In this document: in pieces, positions 36,791-49,529 of the stretch
Layout of the letters: every line of letters starts with the position of its first letter
Position numbering within the stretch: the stretch's first letter is position 1
Assembly: GCA_026686845.1 (NCBI GenBank)
Contig: JAIVEN010000008.1
Span: 38,072,501-38,136,500, forward strand
DNA: 64,000 bases
Direction: 5' to 3'
DNA from: Adenanthera pavonina
Lineage: Eukaryota > Streptophyta > Magnoliopsida > Fabales > Fabaceae
Position numbers and translations under genes: made by a program
The notes under the pieces: generated by a model
Databases searched by the model: none
What the model was told of the DNA's origin: nothing
Seen by the model: only the letters and a program-made list of their open reading frames with translations

Positions 36791-38385
36791 GACAATTTGG
36801 ACCCGTAAGGATGCTTTCACGCTAATTTGGCTGCTTTATGTCTACTGGATAAAATAGAAGAAAAAAATATGATAAAATATAATAAAAAGTAATTATATGA
36901 ATAAAAGATCTTTCATTATTCCTCTATTAACAGATCCCATATCGAGGTTATGGCTATCAGAAATTGGAATCCCCCACAACTATACCACCGCTCTTCTTCG
37001 CTGAAAATGAAATTTGATGAGTCTTAATAAACTGACTGACTTTATAGAGTTTTTTTTTTATTTTATATTTTTTCTTTGTGCTAAGAGAAATTAGTTTTCT
37101 TTTCTCTTTTTTAATGGTATTAATTTCGTGCATTTACATTCAGCAAATTCAAAATTTGTAAATCAATACAAAATTCAAATAAAAAATGAGGTCGATGCAT
37201 GAAGAATAAAATAAAATTAAAGTGACAGGATATTTCTACTTATATATTCTCTCTCATTCAAAATATAAGTTACATTTGTTTAATTACATAGAAAATAAAA
37301 AAAGTAGTTTTACTCATTAAATTTATTAAAAAAATAAATTATTTTTCTATACTATCCCTATTTAATATATTACTTTTAAAGTTTATTATATCTCTTATAT
37401 TTAATTGCAGATAATGATAGAATAAGAAAAAAAATATTTAATACCATAGAGATTACTAAATAAGATTTATATTTTGGAATAAAAAAATTTTAAAATAGAA
37501 TTTATATTTTTAAAATTTATCAAAGATATATATATATATATATTTTAATATCATTGCAAGGGGGCTTTCTAGTGAAGCAATTAAATGTGAAATGGCAGGA
37601 GAAAAAAGGAGAACGATCATTGAAGGAAAGAACGGAAATACCTTTAGCTTTGAAAAGTAATAATATTAAAAGTAACATTTCATGGGTGGTTCGTCGTGGA
37701 GATTTCTTTTGACAATTGGAGTACTATGAAGATGCTTTCAGATTCACTGTCCCCAAAAAAATTGCTTTAACATAAATAAGTTATTAATTTATGATATCAG
37801 AGGACCGCCATCTTGTGTCTGGAAAGATGAGCACCGGATGTATTCTAGATCATCTAGATCAAAACTAAATAGGTAAGATTTAATTTAATTTAATTATTAT
37901 ATTTTAAATATATTTTTATTTTATTAGATATAGAATGTAAAATAAAAAAAATTTTATAATTATCACTTTTTTAAAAAATAATTTTATTATTAAAAATTTA
38001 AAATAAAAAATTATAAATCTAAATCATTAAAAATAGATTTAAATAGTCTAGATTTTACTAACGCCGTCCCCATCACCCTGATGAGCACGACGGACGCCAT
38101 GATCTCTTGGCAATTTAAGTACACAAAGATGCTTTCTCACTCATAGTTTTACTTTAACAAAAAAGCGCTCTAACAATAAATACTTGATTAGTTTGTGATA
38201 TATATATATATATATATAGGGGAGGTTGTTCTTTTGACAATTTGGGTACATAAGATGCTTTCACACCCAATTATGGCTGCGAAAAAAAAGAAGAAAGCTT
38301 TTACGAAATTATACTAAACAATTTGGATGTATAATTACTGATGCTTTCGCATTAAAATTTGTAAGCCTTTTATGTTCTGGAAAAA
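36791..38385 (+). repeat. Five diverged direct copies of a promoter-proximal module
   Basis: Copies begin at about 36791, 37711, 38108, 38236 and 38317. Each has GACAATTTGG-like sequence, a short spacer with GTAC/GTA, then AGATGCTTTCAC, and in three copies AATTTGGCTGC or a close relative. Some are preceded by related CCACGGTCTTTG / CCATGATCTCTTG words. They lie only upstream of gene B. A TA microsatellite (38200-38217) sits between copies three and four. Confidence 0.6.
37248..37480. mobile_element. Stowaway-type (Tc1/mariner) MITE, diverged
   Basis: The left end CTCTCTCATTCAAAATATAAG and the inverted right end TTATTCCAAAATATAAATC are recognisable as imperfect inverted repeats. The interior is AT-rich and non-coding. 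Confidence 0.45.
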
Positions 38386-39530
38386 AGTTTGGGAGGATTT
38401 TTTTTTTTGCCAATATTATGATTCATAATTAAAGAGGAAATGAAATGAAATATAATAAAAAGTACTGTTTATCAAGCAAATGGGTTGTAAGAGAAAGTAA
38501 TCAGATCTCCCAATTCAAGTAGCTTCTACCCTTCTACCACACAAAGTAATTTATTTTTTCAGTGGCCACTCACTTAATTGTTATACAAAGAAGAGTACTT
38601 TAATCAACAAATGTATTCTTTAAACTCTTCATTGAATATGTAATAATGAACTATTTTGCACTTGAGGTAAGAAAACAAACCATGAGTTTTCTCTATTTTA
38701 ACAGTTAATTTGCTCATTTACGTTAGACACAGGAAAAAAAAAAGTCACTGATCATGTTGTATTTTTTTTTAAACTATAGATCCATTATCCGCCTTTACTA
38801 GATTAAAAAGAATCAATTGCATTGATTTTGGATGGAGATTTCTCAGAGACGGATTTGTTGACTTGATTTTAAAGAATACAATTGAAGCTCAAATTCTCAG
38901 TAATTTCACTGCAAGTTCCAACTTGATCATATTCTATGTTTTTTTTAAAAAAAACTAGTGATCCATTATTCACATTCGTACCTACAAATAAACAATAAAC
39001 TTGGATTATTCATTGAGTTGATAAATTTCAAGCATTAGTTTTATCTTACTATCTTACTAAATACGCGAAATTTGTGATTCTGTTTTAAAATACTCTCTCT
39101 GGCCATCAATCCTTTAAAAAATAATGTACTTTTTTCTTCCCACGAAAAAGCATTTACAATTCTATTTCTCAACTATTCCATTAGAAATTCCAGCAAAATG
39201 TTGAATTTAGTTTTCAGTGACAAGGTGAAAAGAAATATAGGAATTGTTTTTTTTTTGTTTTTCATGAATATAAGAAATATAAGAATTGACACTTCCATAG
39301 TAGAAGTTTTGGGCGCTGGCCATTTCCCAAGATCAACTCACCGTGCTTTTGTGGTACACAATACTTATTATATGTGATTTGATCCAAAAAAAAGTGGTCG
39401 TTTTTTTCTTTTTTCAAACTGGTCTTCTTTATTCTTGTGGTTGTGGAGATGTCATATTGAATCAAGCCGTTTCCGATTTGCCCGACTAAGCCCAAACAAT
39501 CCTGTTTCTGTGAAAGCTTCGACAGTTTGG
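38386..39530. other. AT-rich spacer
   Basis: No gene is supported. 38860-38990 resembles 15360-15480. 39089-39130 (ACTCTCTCTGGCCATCAATCC) looks like one end of a Stowaway-type MITE without a clear partner. The open frame at 39262-39540 has no recognisable domain. Confidence 0.35.
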
Positions 39531-39647
39531 TAATATGCAAATGGCTGACATTGACATCATTCTTTTCACTCTCACACTGTCATAGGCACCATTGCAATTT
39601 TTTCCACGTTCGCTTCTATATGCTTTTCTTCACACTATATTATTATT

Positions 39648-39938
39648 GATGAAACAGTTGAGACCGATTCTTGAATGAAGATATATATATATATGAAGCA
39701 GATGGCTGCTGAGATTATGGATGCAACTTCTTGTGATCTCAACAAACAAAAAATGATGATGTGATTACTATACACACAAGACTACAAATCTTCTTGAAGA
39801 TAATCAGCACAAGGAATTACATTGCACGGTACTTACATGGATCAGTAATGCTTTTCTACGTTCTGCTTCATAATCTCAGCAGCCATCTGCTTCATATATA
39901 TATATCTTCATTCAAGAATCGGTCTCAACTGTTTCGTC
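39648..39938. repeat. Inverted repeat with about 70-base arms
   Basis: 39648-39718 (starting GATGAAACAGTTGAGACC) returns as its reverse complement at 39869-39938, nearly without mismatch, around a 150-base loop. Unit D has only the forward arm. Confidence 0.85.
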
Positions 39939-39942
39939 AACA

Positions 39943-40031
39943 AATAACTGATATATCTTCTAATGCAATAATGCATACATATCAATGACTGATATGTCTG
40001 CATTATTGCAGTAGAAGATATATCAGTTATT
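39943..40031. repeat. Near-perfect palindrome, about 40-base arms
   Basis: AATAACTGATATATCTTCTA on the left is mirrored by TAGAAGATATATCAGTTATT on the right, with a few-base turn near 39988. Unit D has only a single arm (60820-60850). Confidence 0.85.
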
Positions 40032-41375
40032 TTCTATTTTGGAAAAGAAAAGCTGCGTATGGCAACAAGTTAGATAACCAAAAAAACAAAATTCAAAGTA
40101 ATTTTTGAAAATAGGGATTGAATCATTAAAACATATCCACGGAATTATATATATTGGAGGATAAAATCTATTAAAGGTACTCGATTTAAAAAATATATAT
40201 ATTACTATAAATAAAAGCTGAAAGGGAAGAAAATAGAATTCCAAGCAAAACCAAGGGATGACAATTATGGTTTGAAATAACTGAATATATCAGAAGACAT
40301 ATTTGTTCAAATTATTAAGTAAAATATATTAGAGTTACTGGATTTGAAGAAACACAATTTCTGTCGATATTGGAGAGAGGTACCCGTAAAGCTTTTGGAG
40401 AAAATGGATTTCTCTATAATGCTTTCCTTTGTTCCAGCATATAATATCTGTCGCAAGGGGTGGAAAACTTTTTGTCCATCGATCTTGGAATTAGTAGCCA
40501 ACTTGATGCAGCTGCAATACAACTTGTGCAAGATTACCTCATAACTTGTTTGAGCATTCTTTAATCCATGTTGCTCATACCATCGAATAACATGTTCTGA
40601 ATTCAAAGAGTTTTCCTCATGATATTTGATGTACAATTTTTCATATTATCATCTTCAGAGTAATTGCAGTAAATGTAGAAGGCTTTCTCTGAGGTGAACA
40701 GAAGAACAATTGGTCAAGAAAGGAGCAATCTGAATAGTAATGAAGGCTGTGCAAGATGCAGAGCGTGATAGTTATGATTGCCTCACATTCAATTCAAACC
40801 ATCACCAGGTTCAGTGGATAAAAGTCACAAGCATGACAAACATTAGCACAAACTCTATTCAATGCCACTATCGACATATAATATTTACTACTAGATGAGA
40901 GATAGCACACAAATTCTTTGGAAAAAAATATACTCATGGCAACACTTCCAAAAAAAAAACTCAGAATGTAATTTTGAGAAAAAAAATTGAAAGATCAGGA
41001 TATATATTAAAACATAATAATAGAATTAGATATTTTTCTCAAAGGATAACAAATTTTATTCATTATTCACATTAATTAACAGATCAGTCAAATCAATCCA
41101 TTCATTCATTTATTATCTCTTCAATTTCGGTCGCACGTGTCCATGTATATAATTTATAGTGGCATGTATACCAAAGCATATAGTTCAATCAAGATAGAGA
41201 GATACTGAGATACCTGTACAGCAATAATAAAATTGTATTAACCTTTCGAGAATATGGAGAGTCAAGATTTTTTCAATTTCTTTGTTTCGACAAAACTTCT
41301 TCATCAAACTTTCCAAACCCATTTCTTGAACGATATTGTCATACTATGAGTCATATATTGACATACATGTCAATT

Positions 41376-44098
41376 TCAGTTGCAAGGGGTGAAAGACAAA
41401 GTCATCAAGATTATGAGATTTCTTGGATTTTTGGCCCTCCCCAACTCCAAATCCAATCCTAAAGGAGTAGGTTGAAAGACTCCATATTCCTTCAATTTCT
41501 TTTGTTGGAGGGATTTGTTCTTCAACTCTGACTTTGAGGCATATATTGGGCAGACTCCACGTGCTTTAATCAAGTCACTTCGACACGAAAACTTATCTTC
41601 ATCATAATATTCAACTACAGAGAATTCAAATGCCAACTTGCCATGATAACTTGTTGGAGTATTATCTGAGTCATATTTCTCGTACCATACAAAAACATGA
41701 TCTGAACTCAATTCCTCCAAATCAAAGAAACCATCATTATAAACGGTGTAAAATTTGTTGTTATCATCATCAAAGTAATTACAGCAAATGGTTAATAATT
41801 CATTTGATGAGGTAAAATGAGGAACAATGCAGCAAAACGCCATGCCGAGTGATGCTTCAAGATTACAAGTAAATTCAATGGTATTGGAAGCCTCTTTTGT
41901 CTGTTTATGTCTTATCCATTTTGGAACTCTGCTTCCTGGGTGACAAGCACTAACATGACATGAATAATCTGCCTCACAAACTGAAATTATCGAGAAATGA
42001 GTTAGTTCCTCAATAAAGCAAAGTGAAGGCTTATCCAACTTTACACAATTATAGAACCCAAAGTTATGATGAATCCAGAATCCTCGCTGAAACAGAGAGT
42101 CAGAGAATACAGTCTCCAATGAAGTGCATTCCCAGGCAATTAATTTCTCAAGGAAGGGAGGAAGTAGAAGTATAGACCTAAGCCTCCTGCACTTACTCAA
42201 ATTGATGTATCTTAGGCTTGAAAGATGCTCTATGTTGGCTGGCATGCTCTCCACACTAGTTTCTACCAGCGATAAAGATTCTAACCTTTTTAAGGCATTG
42301 ATATTGTCAGGGATTTCTAAAAATTTACTACATCCGTCCAAATTTAGCTCCCTTAAATTTTGTGAATTCTTTGACTGAAGTCTTTAAGTTGAAACTTCTC
42401 AAGATATGTCAGGCAACACAGCTCATTTATTGGAAGACTCCTTAGTCTTGGACCATTGAAAAAAAGCTCTCTCAGCTCCATAAGACCCCCAATTGGAAAA
42501 TGCAATGTTTCGAGTCCTCTCTCCACAAAATATAATGTTTTCACTTTCTCTAATGACAAACAAAATTTCTTGAGGCTATCACAGCCACGAATGTTAAGGT
42601 AAACAAGAGATTTTAAATGAGTCTCACTTTCAAGACTCTCTAGTTTTAAGCAATCTATCACATCCAAATCAACAAGTGTGGGGAGAGATAAGATAGAAAG
42701 ATGAGTACTGTGCAAATTTATACACCAGGCCAGCTTTACTCTTTCAAGCTTATGTGCCATTGAGAAATCAGGCAACTCCATCAATTATTGGGATCCGATC
42801 AGATTTATACTCTTAAGATTCCCAATATCCTATAACAACAAAAACAGAAAAAAATTACTTGAAAAGGCTTCCATAATTTAATTAGATTAAAGACAAATAT
42901 AGTATACATTAGTGTGTGCAACTTCCTACGTGTATATATATAGACAAATATAATAGGCGTGTGTGTGTGTGTGTGTGTATAAAAATTACCTGTACTCCAT
43001 TCCAAAGCTTTTTAATGCAACTTCCTTTCATGTGAAGTTCAACAAGGTTCTGAGGATAAAAGTCTAATGGCAAGGACTTCAAAGGATATTCATCCCAATG
43101 GAAATACCTCAATTTATTAGAAAGTGACTCAAGACCAAAAGGAAGCTCAATATTAGATTTCTTTACCACCCTTGAGGAGAATAAAATTTAAGGATTCTCA
43201 AATTTTTCATCTCTCTAAAGGCATCAGCACTCAATTGTATATATTTAATTTCAGTCACATCCAATATAATACCTTCAATTTCATCAGTTCCCTAAACAAG
43301 AACAAAATCAAAATGACATTAAAGTTCTGAAAATTCATTCCAAAAAAAAAATAGAAAAGAAGTAAATGTATTTATCCCTTACCATGTTATTTTTTAAGAT
43401 ATCACAAATTTCTTCTACATCTCTTAATCGGCCACATCTTTCAGGATGCTTAATAGATTTCTCACGAACTATTTACTCAATCATTTCTCGTATCAAACCA
43501 TTCATTCTTATGATGCATCCAAATGAAAATTTTATAAGAGCTTTATAGAACAGGTTTTCAATCCCACTAATTGCATTGAGACCACAACCATCTAGTATTT
43601 GTATAACTTTACGTTTGTGTTCTCCTTAAAAAAAATGTAATGTCCAAAAATATGTCCTTGTCAATAACATCTAGTCCATCATAACTCACCTTCAATATAT
43701 TTTGAATTTGCTGATGGGGATATTTTTGGAGTTTGCTAAGCTCACTTTCCCAGCATGCTTTATTTCTTGAATGAAAATGTAAACCCAAAACTTCTAAAGC
43801 TAAAGGAATGCCTTTAGTATAGACAGTTGCCATTTCTAATAGCCCTTCATATCCCATCTTGGGATGATTTTGGTTGAAGGCATTTAAGTAAAAAAGTTTA
43901 AGTGATTCTTGGAAGTTCAATTCCTGGACCTCATGTATATATTTGTCAAGAATCCCTCCACTAGTAAGAACATACTTGTCTCTACTTGTTACAATGACTC
44001 TACTGCCTGGTCCTAGGTAAAGAAGTTCTGTAGTTAGATCTTTTAATAGCTTTGAGGTGTCCACATCATCAAGCACAATTAAACCTCTTTTTCGATGT
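41376..44098 (-). pseudogene. TNL pseudogene, copy C (3' half only)
   Basis: Homology starts abruptly at about 44098 inside NB-ARC, just before the kinase-2 motif LIVLDDVD. It continues with SRVIVTSRDKY, IPLALEVLG, FLDITFF, then a homopolymer frameshift near 43625. The exon ends at a good donor (43383). Exon 43291-42990 holds an LRR start (LPFGLESLSNKLRYFHWDEYP) with a frame change near 43170. The last exon, from 42829, has a stop (GSQ*LMEL), LRRs, a small deletion with frameshift near 42370, then LRRs, C-JID (SRVPKWIRHKQ, SSDHVFVWYEKY) and the conserved tail GVFQPTPLGLDLELG, ending at 41376. TIR and P-loop are absent. They are not found to the right either, so they were deleted rather than displaced. 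Confidence 0.85.
42958..42979. repeat. GT microsatellite
   Basis: About ten GT units lie in an intron of pseudogene C, just after the splice donor at 42989. Confidence 0.9.
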
Positions 44099-44372
44099 GT
44101 TTTGGGCGAGATTTTAGCAGAAATGATAATAAGTGTTGTGCCACATGATATATCTTATATATATGTATATATTTAAATTAATGGTAAAGAAAAAAGAAAA
44201 AAGAAATTCGTGCCATACTAGATCCAAAGCACCCGCCTAAACAAGTAATTAATTTTAGGATTGACTTCGATTGACTTGAATTAGTATTAATTAGGATAGA
44301 AAGCAAGATAATTAAAAACAGGATAGTTGACTTTTGTGATGTGATTTGATTCCATTTTCTACTTGTTTGTGC
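44099..44372. other. AT-rich spacer between pseudogene C and the LINE
   Basis: No gene or repeat is recognised. The sequence is unrelated to the TNL copies, marking the truncation point of copy C at its left edge. Confidence 0.4.
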
Positions 44373-44395
44373 TTTATTTATTTATTTATTTTTAT

Positions 44396-44638
44396 GAGAA
44401 GGAGGAGGGTCAAACCCGTAAATCTAAATTAGAACAGTAGGAACAATAGTTCCAGTTACATCAACATTCAAGGAGTTTCATAAGAAACATATTCCACTTT
44501 GGCTAAAGCATCAGCCCAGCTATTCTAGCTTCTAGGAGCATAACGAACAACCAGATTCCATTTCCAAGAACGCATTTGAGAAATTAAAAACATCACAGTT
44601 GGAGCTGTGGCAGGATGTACCCTATTCATCTCTGTAGG
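44396..44638 (-). pseudogene. LINE RNase H C-terminal segment
   Basis: Minus-strand reading NRVHPATAPTVMFLISQMRSWKWNLVVRYAPRS, then a stop where homologues have an N-rich stretch, then SWADALAKVEYVSYETP. This is the end of an RVT_3-type RNase H. It continues directly from the segment at 53774 once copia 1 and one target copy are removed. Confidence 0.65.
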
Positions 44639-44643
44639 GTAGA

Positions 44644-44687
44644 TGATATGGGAGTGAGGGAGAATCAGAGTGAAATAGAAAGGAGAA

Positions 44688-44729
<42 letters not shown>

Positions 44730-44903
44730 GAAAACCAAATTGTATTCTTGTTATTATTTGGAGTCAGAGTGACTAATATATATACAATGAAGATAAATAG
44801 CAAACTTGACCCACTTGCCAACTTGGCACCTAATCTTAATCTGCTAACTAACTCGATAGTTTGATATCTAAAGAAAAACCATCCATTTTCCTTAGATTCT
44901 CCA
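44644..44903 (-). repeat. 3' LTR of copia 1
   Basis: Starts TGATATGGGAGTG and ends GATTCTCCA on the plus strand. Contains a GA microsatellite (44692-44724) that is longer than in the other LTR. Confidence 0.9.
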
Positions 44904-47900
44904 ATTACCCCCTATAAGCTGGAGTATGAATATTGGGCATATGCCCATCTTGGACACAAGTACTTCAAATGGAGTACGAATAAGAGGTTTGGCATGAATT
45001 TTAGCCAGTTGATTAAAGGAACAAAGTGGGAGCAAGTGAATGATTCTAGCTTTGAGGTTTCTTGCAAATAATGTGGCAATCCAACTCAATATGCTTTGTT
45101 CTTTCATGGAAAGTAAAATTGGTGGCAATTTGCAAAGCAAATTGGTTGTCACAGTAAATGAGAGCCGGTTGGGAATGAGAAACATGCAAATCTTGAAGCA
45201 AATAGAGAATCCATTGCACTTCATAAAGTGTAGAAGCCAAAGCTTAATACTCAGCTTTAGAAGATGATCAAGATAATATTGTCTACTTCTTAGATTTCCA
45301 TGAAATCAAAGCATAATCAAGGAAATACACAGTACCCATTATAGATCTTGTACTGTGAATACATCCAACCCAATCACTATCAGTAAAAGTTTTCAAGGTA
45401 AAATCAGAACCAGTGGAGATGAAAAGTCCTTTTGTGTGAGAAGACTTAAGATACCTTAACACTCAATGGGCTACTTGCAAGTGCTAATCAGTAAGGTTAG
45501 CCATAAATTGATTTAGTTGCTTTATAGCAAAAGACAAACCAAGTCTAGTAGTAGGGAGGTAAAGTAATCTCCTAATGAGCCGTTGATAAGACTGAGGATC
45601 TTTAAGAAGAACACTATCAGTCTTAGAGAGCTTAAAATTATGATCCATGGGAGTTTTGGTAGGTTTGCAAGAGAGAAAACGTGTATCATTCAATAATTCC
45701 AAAGCAAATTTTTGCTTACAAAGAAATAAACCAAACTTGCTGTGAGCAACTTCCAACCTAAGAAAAAAACTTTGATTTTGAAAGAATCATCTAAGTATCT
45801 TTAATGTATTGAATTTCAATAAGATCATTGCCAGCAAGAATCACATCATTAACATACACTAAGAGAACAGTAAAAGAGGCATTAGAATTCTTAATAAAGA
45901 GAGAATAATCTACCTTAGATTGCTGATAACCAAGGACTAATAAAGATGTAGCAATTTCTGAAACCACTGTTGACTAGCCTGCTTCAAACCATAAAGTGAT
46001 TTCTGTAGCTTGCAGACTTGAGTGGAATCAGTGGAAGGAAAACCTTAGGCAAAAGCAAGTAAACTTTTCCATGAAGGTCACCATGAAGAAAAGTATTGGT
46101 CACATCCAACTATTATAAATACCAGTGATTAGCAGCTGCAAGAGTTACAACTGATGTTGTCATTTCAGCCACAAGTGAAAAGTATCAAGGAAATCAATCC
46201 CTTCGGTTTGAGTGTATCCCTTGGTCACAAGGTGAGTTTATACCTATCAATGCTACCATCTGACTTACACTTGATTTTATACACCCAATTGGATGTTTGC
46301 CCTTTGGTAAAGTGGTAAGAGTCCATGTCTGGTTTTGTTTAAGAGCATGAATTTGTATTGCCACGACATCCCTCCATTCTTGATATTTAACAGCTTGTGC
46401 ATAAGTTTTTGGCTTATGAATAGTAGAAATAGAAATATTAAATTTATGATGAACAAGAGACAAATGGTCATAGGATAAGACTTTGGATATGGAATGAAAA
46501 ATACCTTTAGAGTTCGAAATTGATGAAGCTGATGATACAAGAGAATAGTAATAATCATGCAAAAATCTTGAGGTATGATGTGGTTTTGTAGACCTTATAA
46601 AAGGAAGAGAAGTAGAAGGAAGTGAAGGGGAAGGATGAGAAGGAGAAGAAGTTGAAGAGAAAGAAGCAATGTCAATGGAAGGATAATAAAGAGTAGATGA
46701 AGTATCTGATGGTAATGATGTTTCATATGAAAGAATGGGAGGAGAAATGGAATATGGAGAAGAAGAAGAAGAAGGTATAATAGGGTCAGAAAGATAAAGT
46801 GCAAAAACCTCCTAAGGAGAAGAAAAGAAAGACACTTCATATTCAGATTTACGTTGAAAAGGAAAAACATATTCATAAAATACATCCCTTGAAGTAAAAA
46901 TCTTATTGTTATGTAAATCTAACAAAATATAACCTTTTGTCCCTTAAGGAAAACCAAGGCAAATACATTTATGAGCCCTTGCATCAAATTTAGTTCAACT
47001 ATGAGAAGAAGTAGATGCAAAACATAAAGAACCAAAAAATCTCATATATGAAAGAATAGGATCATATTGAAAAAGAATAGAAAAATGACTAGTATTATGA
47101 AGAACAGGGGAAGGTAGTCAATTAATAAGATGCACAGCATGAAGAAAAGATCGTACTAATAAATTTTGGGAAAATGAGCTTGAAACAATAAAGCCCTTTC
47201 TACAATCAAAATATGATAATGTTTTCTTTTGTGTAAGTCATTTTGTTGTGGAGTTTCAACACAAGAAGTTTGGTGTATGATGCCCTTAGAAAGATAGAAA
47301 TCATTCATAGAAAATTCAATTCCATTGTCTAACCTCACTACATGAATTTTAGCATCAAATTGTGTAGTAGCAAAAGCGATAAAATCTTGCAAATGTTTCC
47401 TAGTTTCAGACTCACATTTCATCAATTTAATCCAAGTGTATCATGAACAATCATCAACAATACTTAGAAAATATGTATGGCCATGAATTGATGAAGTAGA
47501 ATAGGGCCCCTATATATCAACATGAATGAGAGAGAGAATTTTATTACTGCAACTGGTACTAATTGGAAAAGACAACTTTTTCTGTTTTGCATAGTGACAA
47601 ACATCACAAGGAGCATGAGAAATTGTACAAGGAATATATGAAAACTATTGGTGAAGTGTGTTTAAAGTGGATTTTGATGTATAGCCTAATATGAAGTGCC
47701 AAAGGTCGAAAGAGGACTGTTGTTGATAAGAACTTGATGGTAAATTGGAATTAACAATGGAGACTATGGACTTGAGGTGAGAATATCTAAACCTATAAAC
47801 CTTCTTGTACCTCAACTAAACCAATCATCCTTCATGGGCGTGTTCCATGAACAAGACACTGAATTTTAGTGAAAATGACATAACAAGCAATAGTAGCAAT

Positions 47901-48250
47901 AACTTTGGTAATTGATATTAGGTTCAAGGTAAAATTAACAATATAAGGAACATCATATAAAATGAAAGATTTAGTCAATTGAATAGTTCCAAAATGAGTA
48001 GCAATGACTTTGTCTCCATTTGGTAAAGAGCCATCAACAGGATGATATGAAAAAAAAAAAAGAAAAGTGAAGAACAAATGTGATTTGTTTCTCTAGTGTC
48101 AATTATCCAAGAATTATGACAAGTGGAAATAGAATATACAAAGATTGAAGCAACACGTTTTATACCTAAGGAATTGGTAGAAGTGGAAACATGATTTAAG
48201 GAATGAATAGCCAAAGAATTGGATTAAGGTTGATTGGACTAGAGAAAGAA
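44904..48250 (-). pseudogene. copia 1 pol: protease, integrase, RT and RNase H, broken
   Basis: Protease near 48110 reads SWIIDTRETNHIC, with DTG changed to DTR. 47832-48077 follows with LPNGDKVIATHFGTI and VNFTLNLISITKV. Integrase at 47156-47425 has VVRLDNGIEF and GIIHQTSCVETPQQN. RT begins at 46194-46562 (QEWRDVVAIQIHALKQNQTW). 45484-45756 is the RT/RNase H link (LLNDTRFLSCKPTKTPMD). RNase H ends at 44950-45240 (IYCDNQFALQIATN, FHERTKHIELDCH) with a frameshift. Many stops lie between, so no polyprotein can be made. Confidence 0.85.
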
Positions 48251-48539
48251 GTTTTTGAACCTATTGCTTAGTAAAAGGCATATTAGATGCAGACAAAGCA
48301 GTTTCAGTTGTATTTGGAATGGAAGAAAACATATTAGCAAAACTATTATTATTTTTGAAATTGAAACCAGGTGGGAACCTATGCTTTTTGTAGCAAGTTT
48401 CTATTGTATGACCTTTCTTGCCATAAAACACACACATCTTACTAGTTCCCTGATGTTTGAAGGCTTGAAAATGTTAATTCTATTTGACTGGCACTATTGT
48501 CTTGATCCTAAAAAAGACATTTGAACTAAAGCCTTCGTG
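48251..48539 (-). pseudogene. copia 1 gag, C-terminal part with CCHC knuckle
   Basis: Minus strand reads CVFYGKKGHTIETCYKKHRFPP, a zinc knuckle with Tyr replacing the second Cys. It continues the gag segment at 52785-53475 across the nested LTR. Confidence 0.7.
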
Positions 48540-49529
48540 CATCTTGTAACAACCCTCAATATAATGTCTTACACTTAGTCTCAAACTAATGAGAAGTATA
48601 CTTGTTGATTTGTGTAGCACCAGATGGACCAAGACCAGAGAAAGGATAAACATAAACATAATTCAACAAAAAAGGAAAAACCAATTCACGTCATGGCCTA
48701 AAACGAAGGCACAACAACGAACAAAATAGAGGATTTAAATAATTTTTCAGACAAAAGGGTCTCACGCCACAGCAAAAGGTTGTGCGCCATGGTGCTAGTC
48801 ACAAAATACGTTTAAATTAGACTTGGTTCAGTCAATGAAGTACAGAAGAATTTGGAGAAGAACAAAGGGAGGTCTACTAGGGCTTGGAGAATTTGACCTT
48901 GGGGAGCAATTTTCAGATCTTAGGAGCTTGATTCTTAGTTGGTATGTGAATCTACATCCTTCCTTCTTCCTTTTCTCTATGGTTTTGGGATGAAATTCAT
49001 TAGTATGCATGAGGGTTCATGTTTGGTCAAATTTTCACTGATTAAAATGGTTGTTAATGGATTAGTGGAGTGTTTTTTGGTGTCTTATAGGCTTGGGCAT
49101 AAGTTTTTGGATGGTTATGTGGTATTTACTCCAAACCTTGACTTGGGATCCTAAGGTTTAGCATGAAATTCGAAGTTTAAGCATTTGTTCATGGGTTGGT
49201 TATGTATTTGGGGCTCATTAATGTGTAATCATGCTATTTAAACAATGGATCAAGTTTGGATGATTGAATTATAAGTTATGGATTATATGTGTATTATGTT
49301 AATTAGAGGTATTATGATATTGTAGTTTTTAGTTAGCTATTTTGAAGTGTTTGATCTGTGATTGGTGCTCCAAAGGCTTGCCAAATTCCTTTATGTGCAT
49401 TGTGTTGGTAATTCAAGGTAACGGGATGTATGTTGTATATGTGTTAATTTATTATTATATATATGTATATTTCTTTTCATACCATGATATCACTTGTGTA
49501 TATGTTGTTCCTTTCATATCATGGTTTGT

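Larger units (their letters stand above)
39531..41375 (-). repeat. 3' flank of TNL unit C, with a relic C-JID exon
   Basis: 39537-39660 matches the D flank at 60518-60640 almost word for word (CATTCTTTTCACTCTCACAC). 40307-40636 on the minus strand reads SLNSEHVIRWYEQHGLKNAQTSYEVILHKLYCS, a decayed match to the C-JID end (SSDHVFLWYE...SYHGKLACEF) of the TNL genes, so an older TNL terminal exon remains here. The same relic occurs in unit D at 62078-62329. 40640-41220 has further shared flank words and no gene. Confidence 0.55.

Noticed and set aside
46595..46885. Leu/Phe-rich 96-residue open frame, membrane-like
   Set aside because: It is a shifted reading of the Ser-rich linker between integrase and RT in copia 1.
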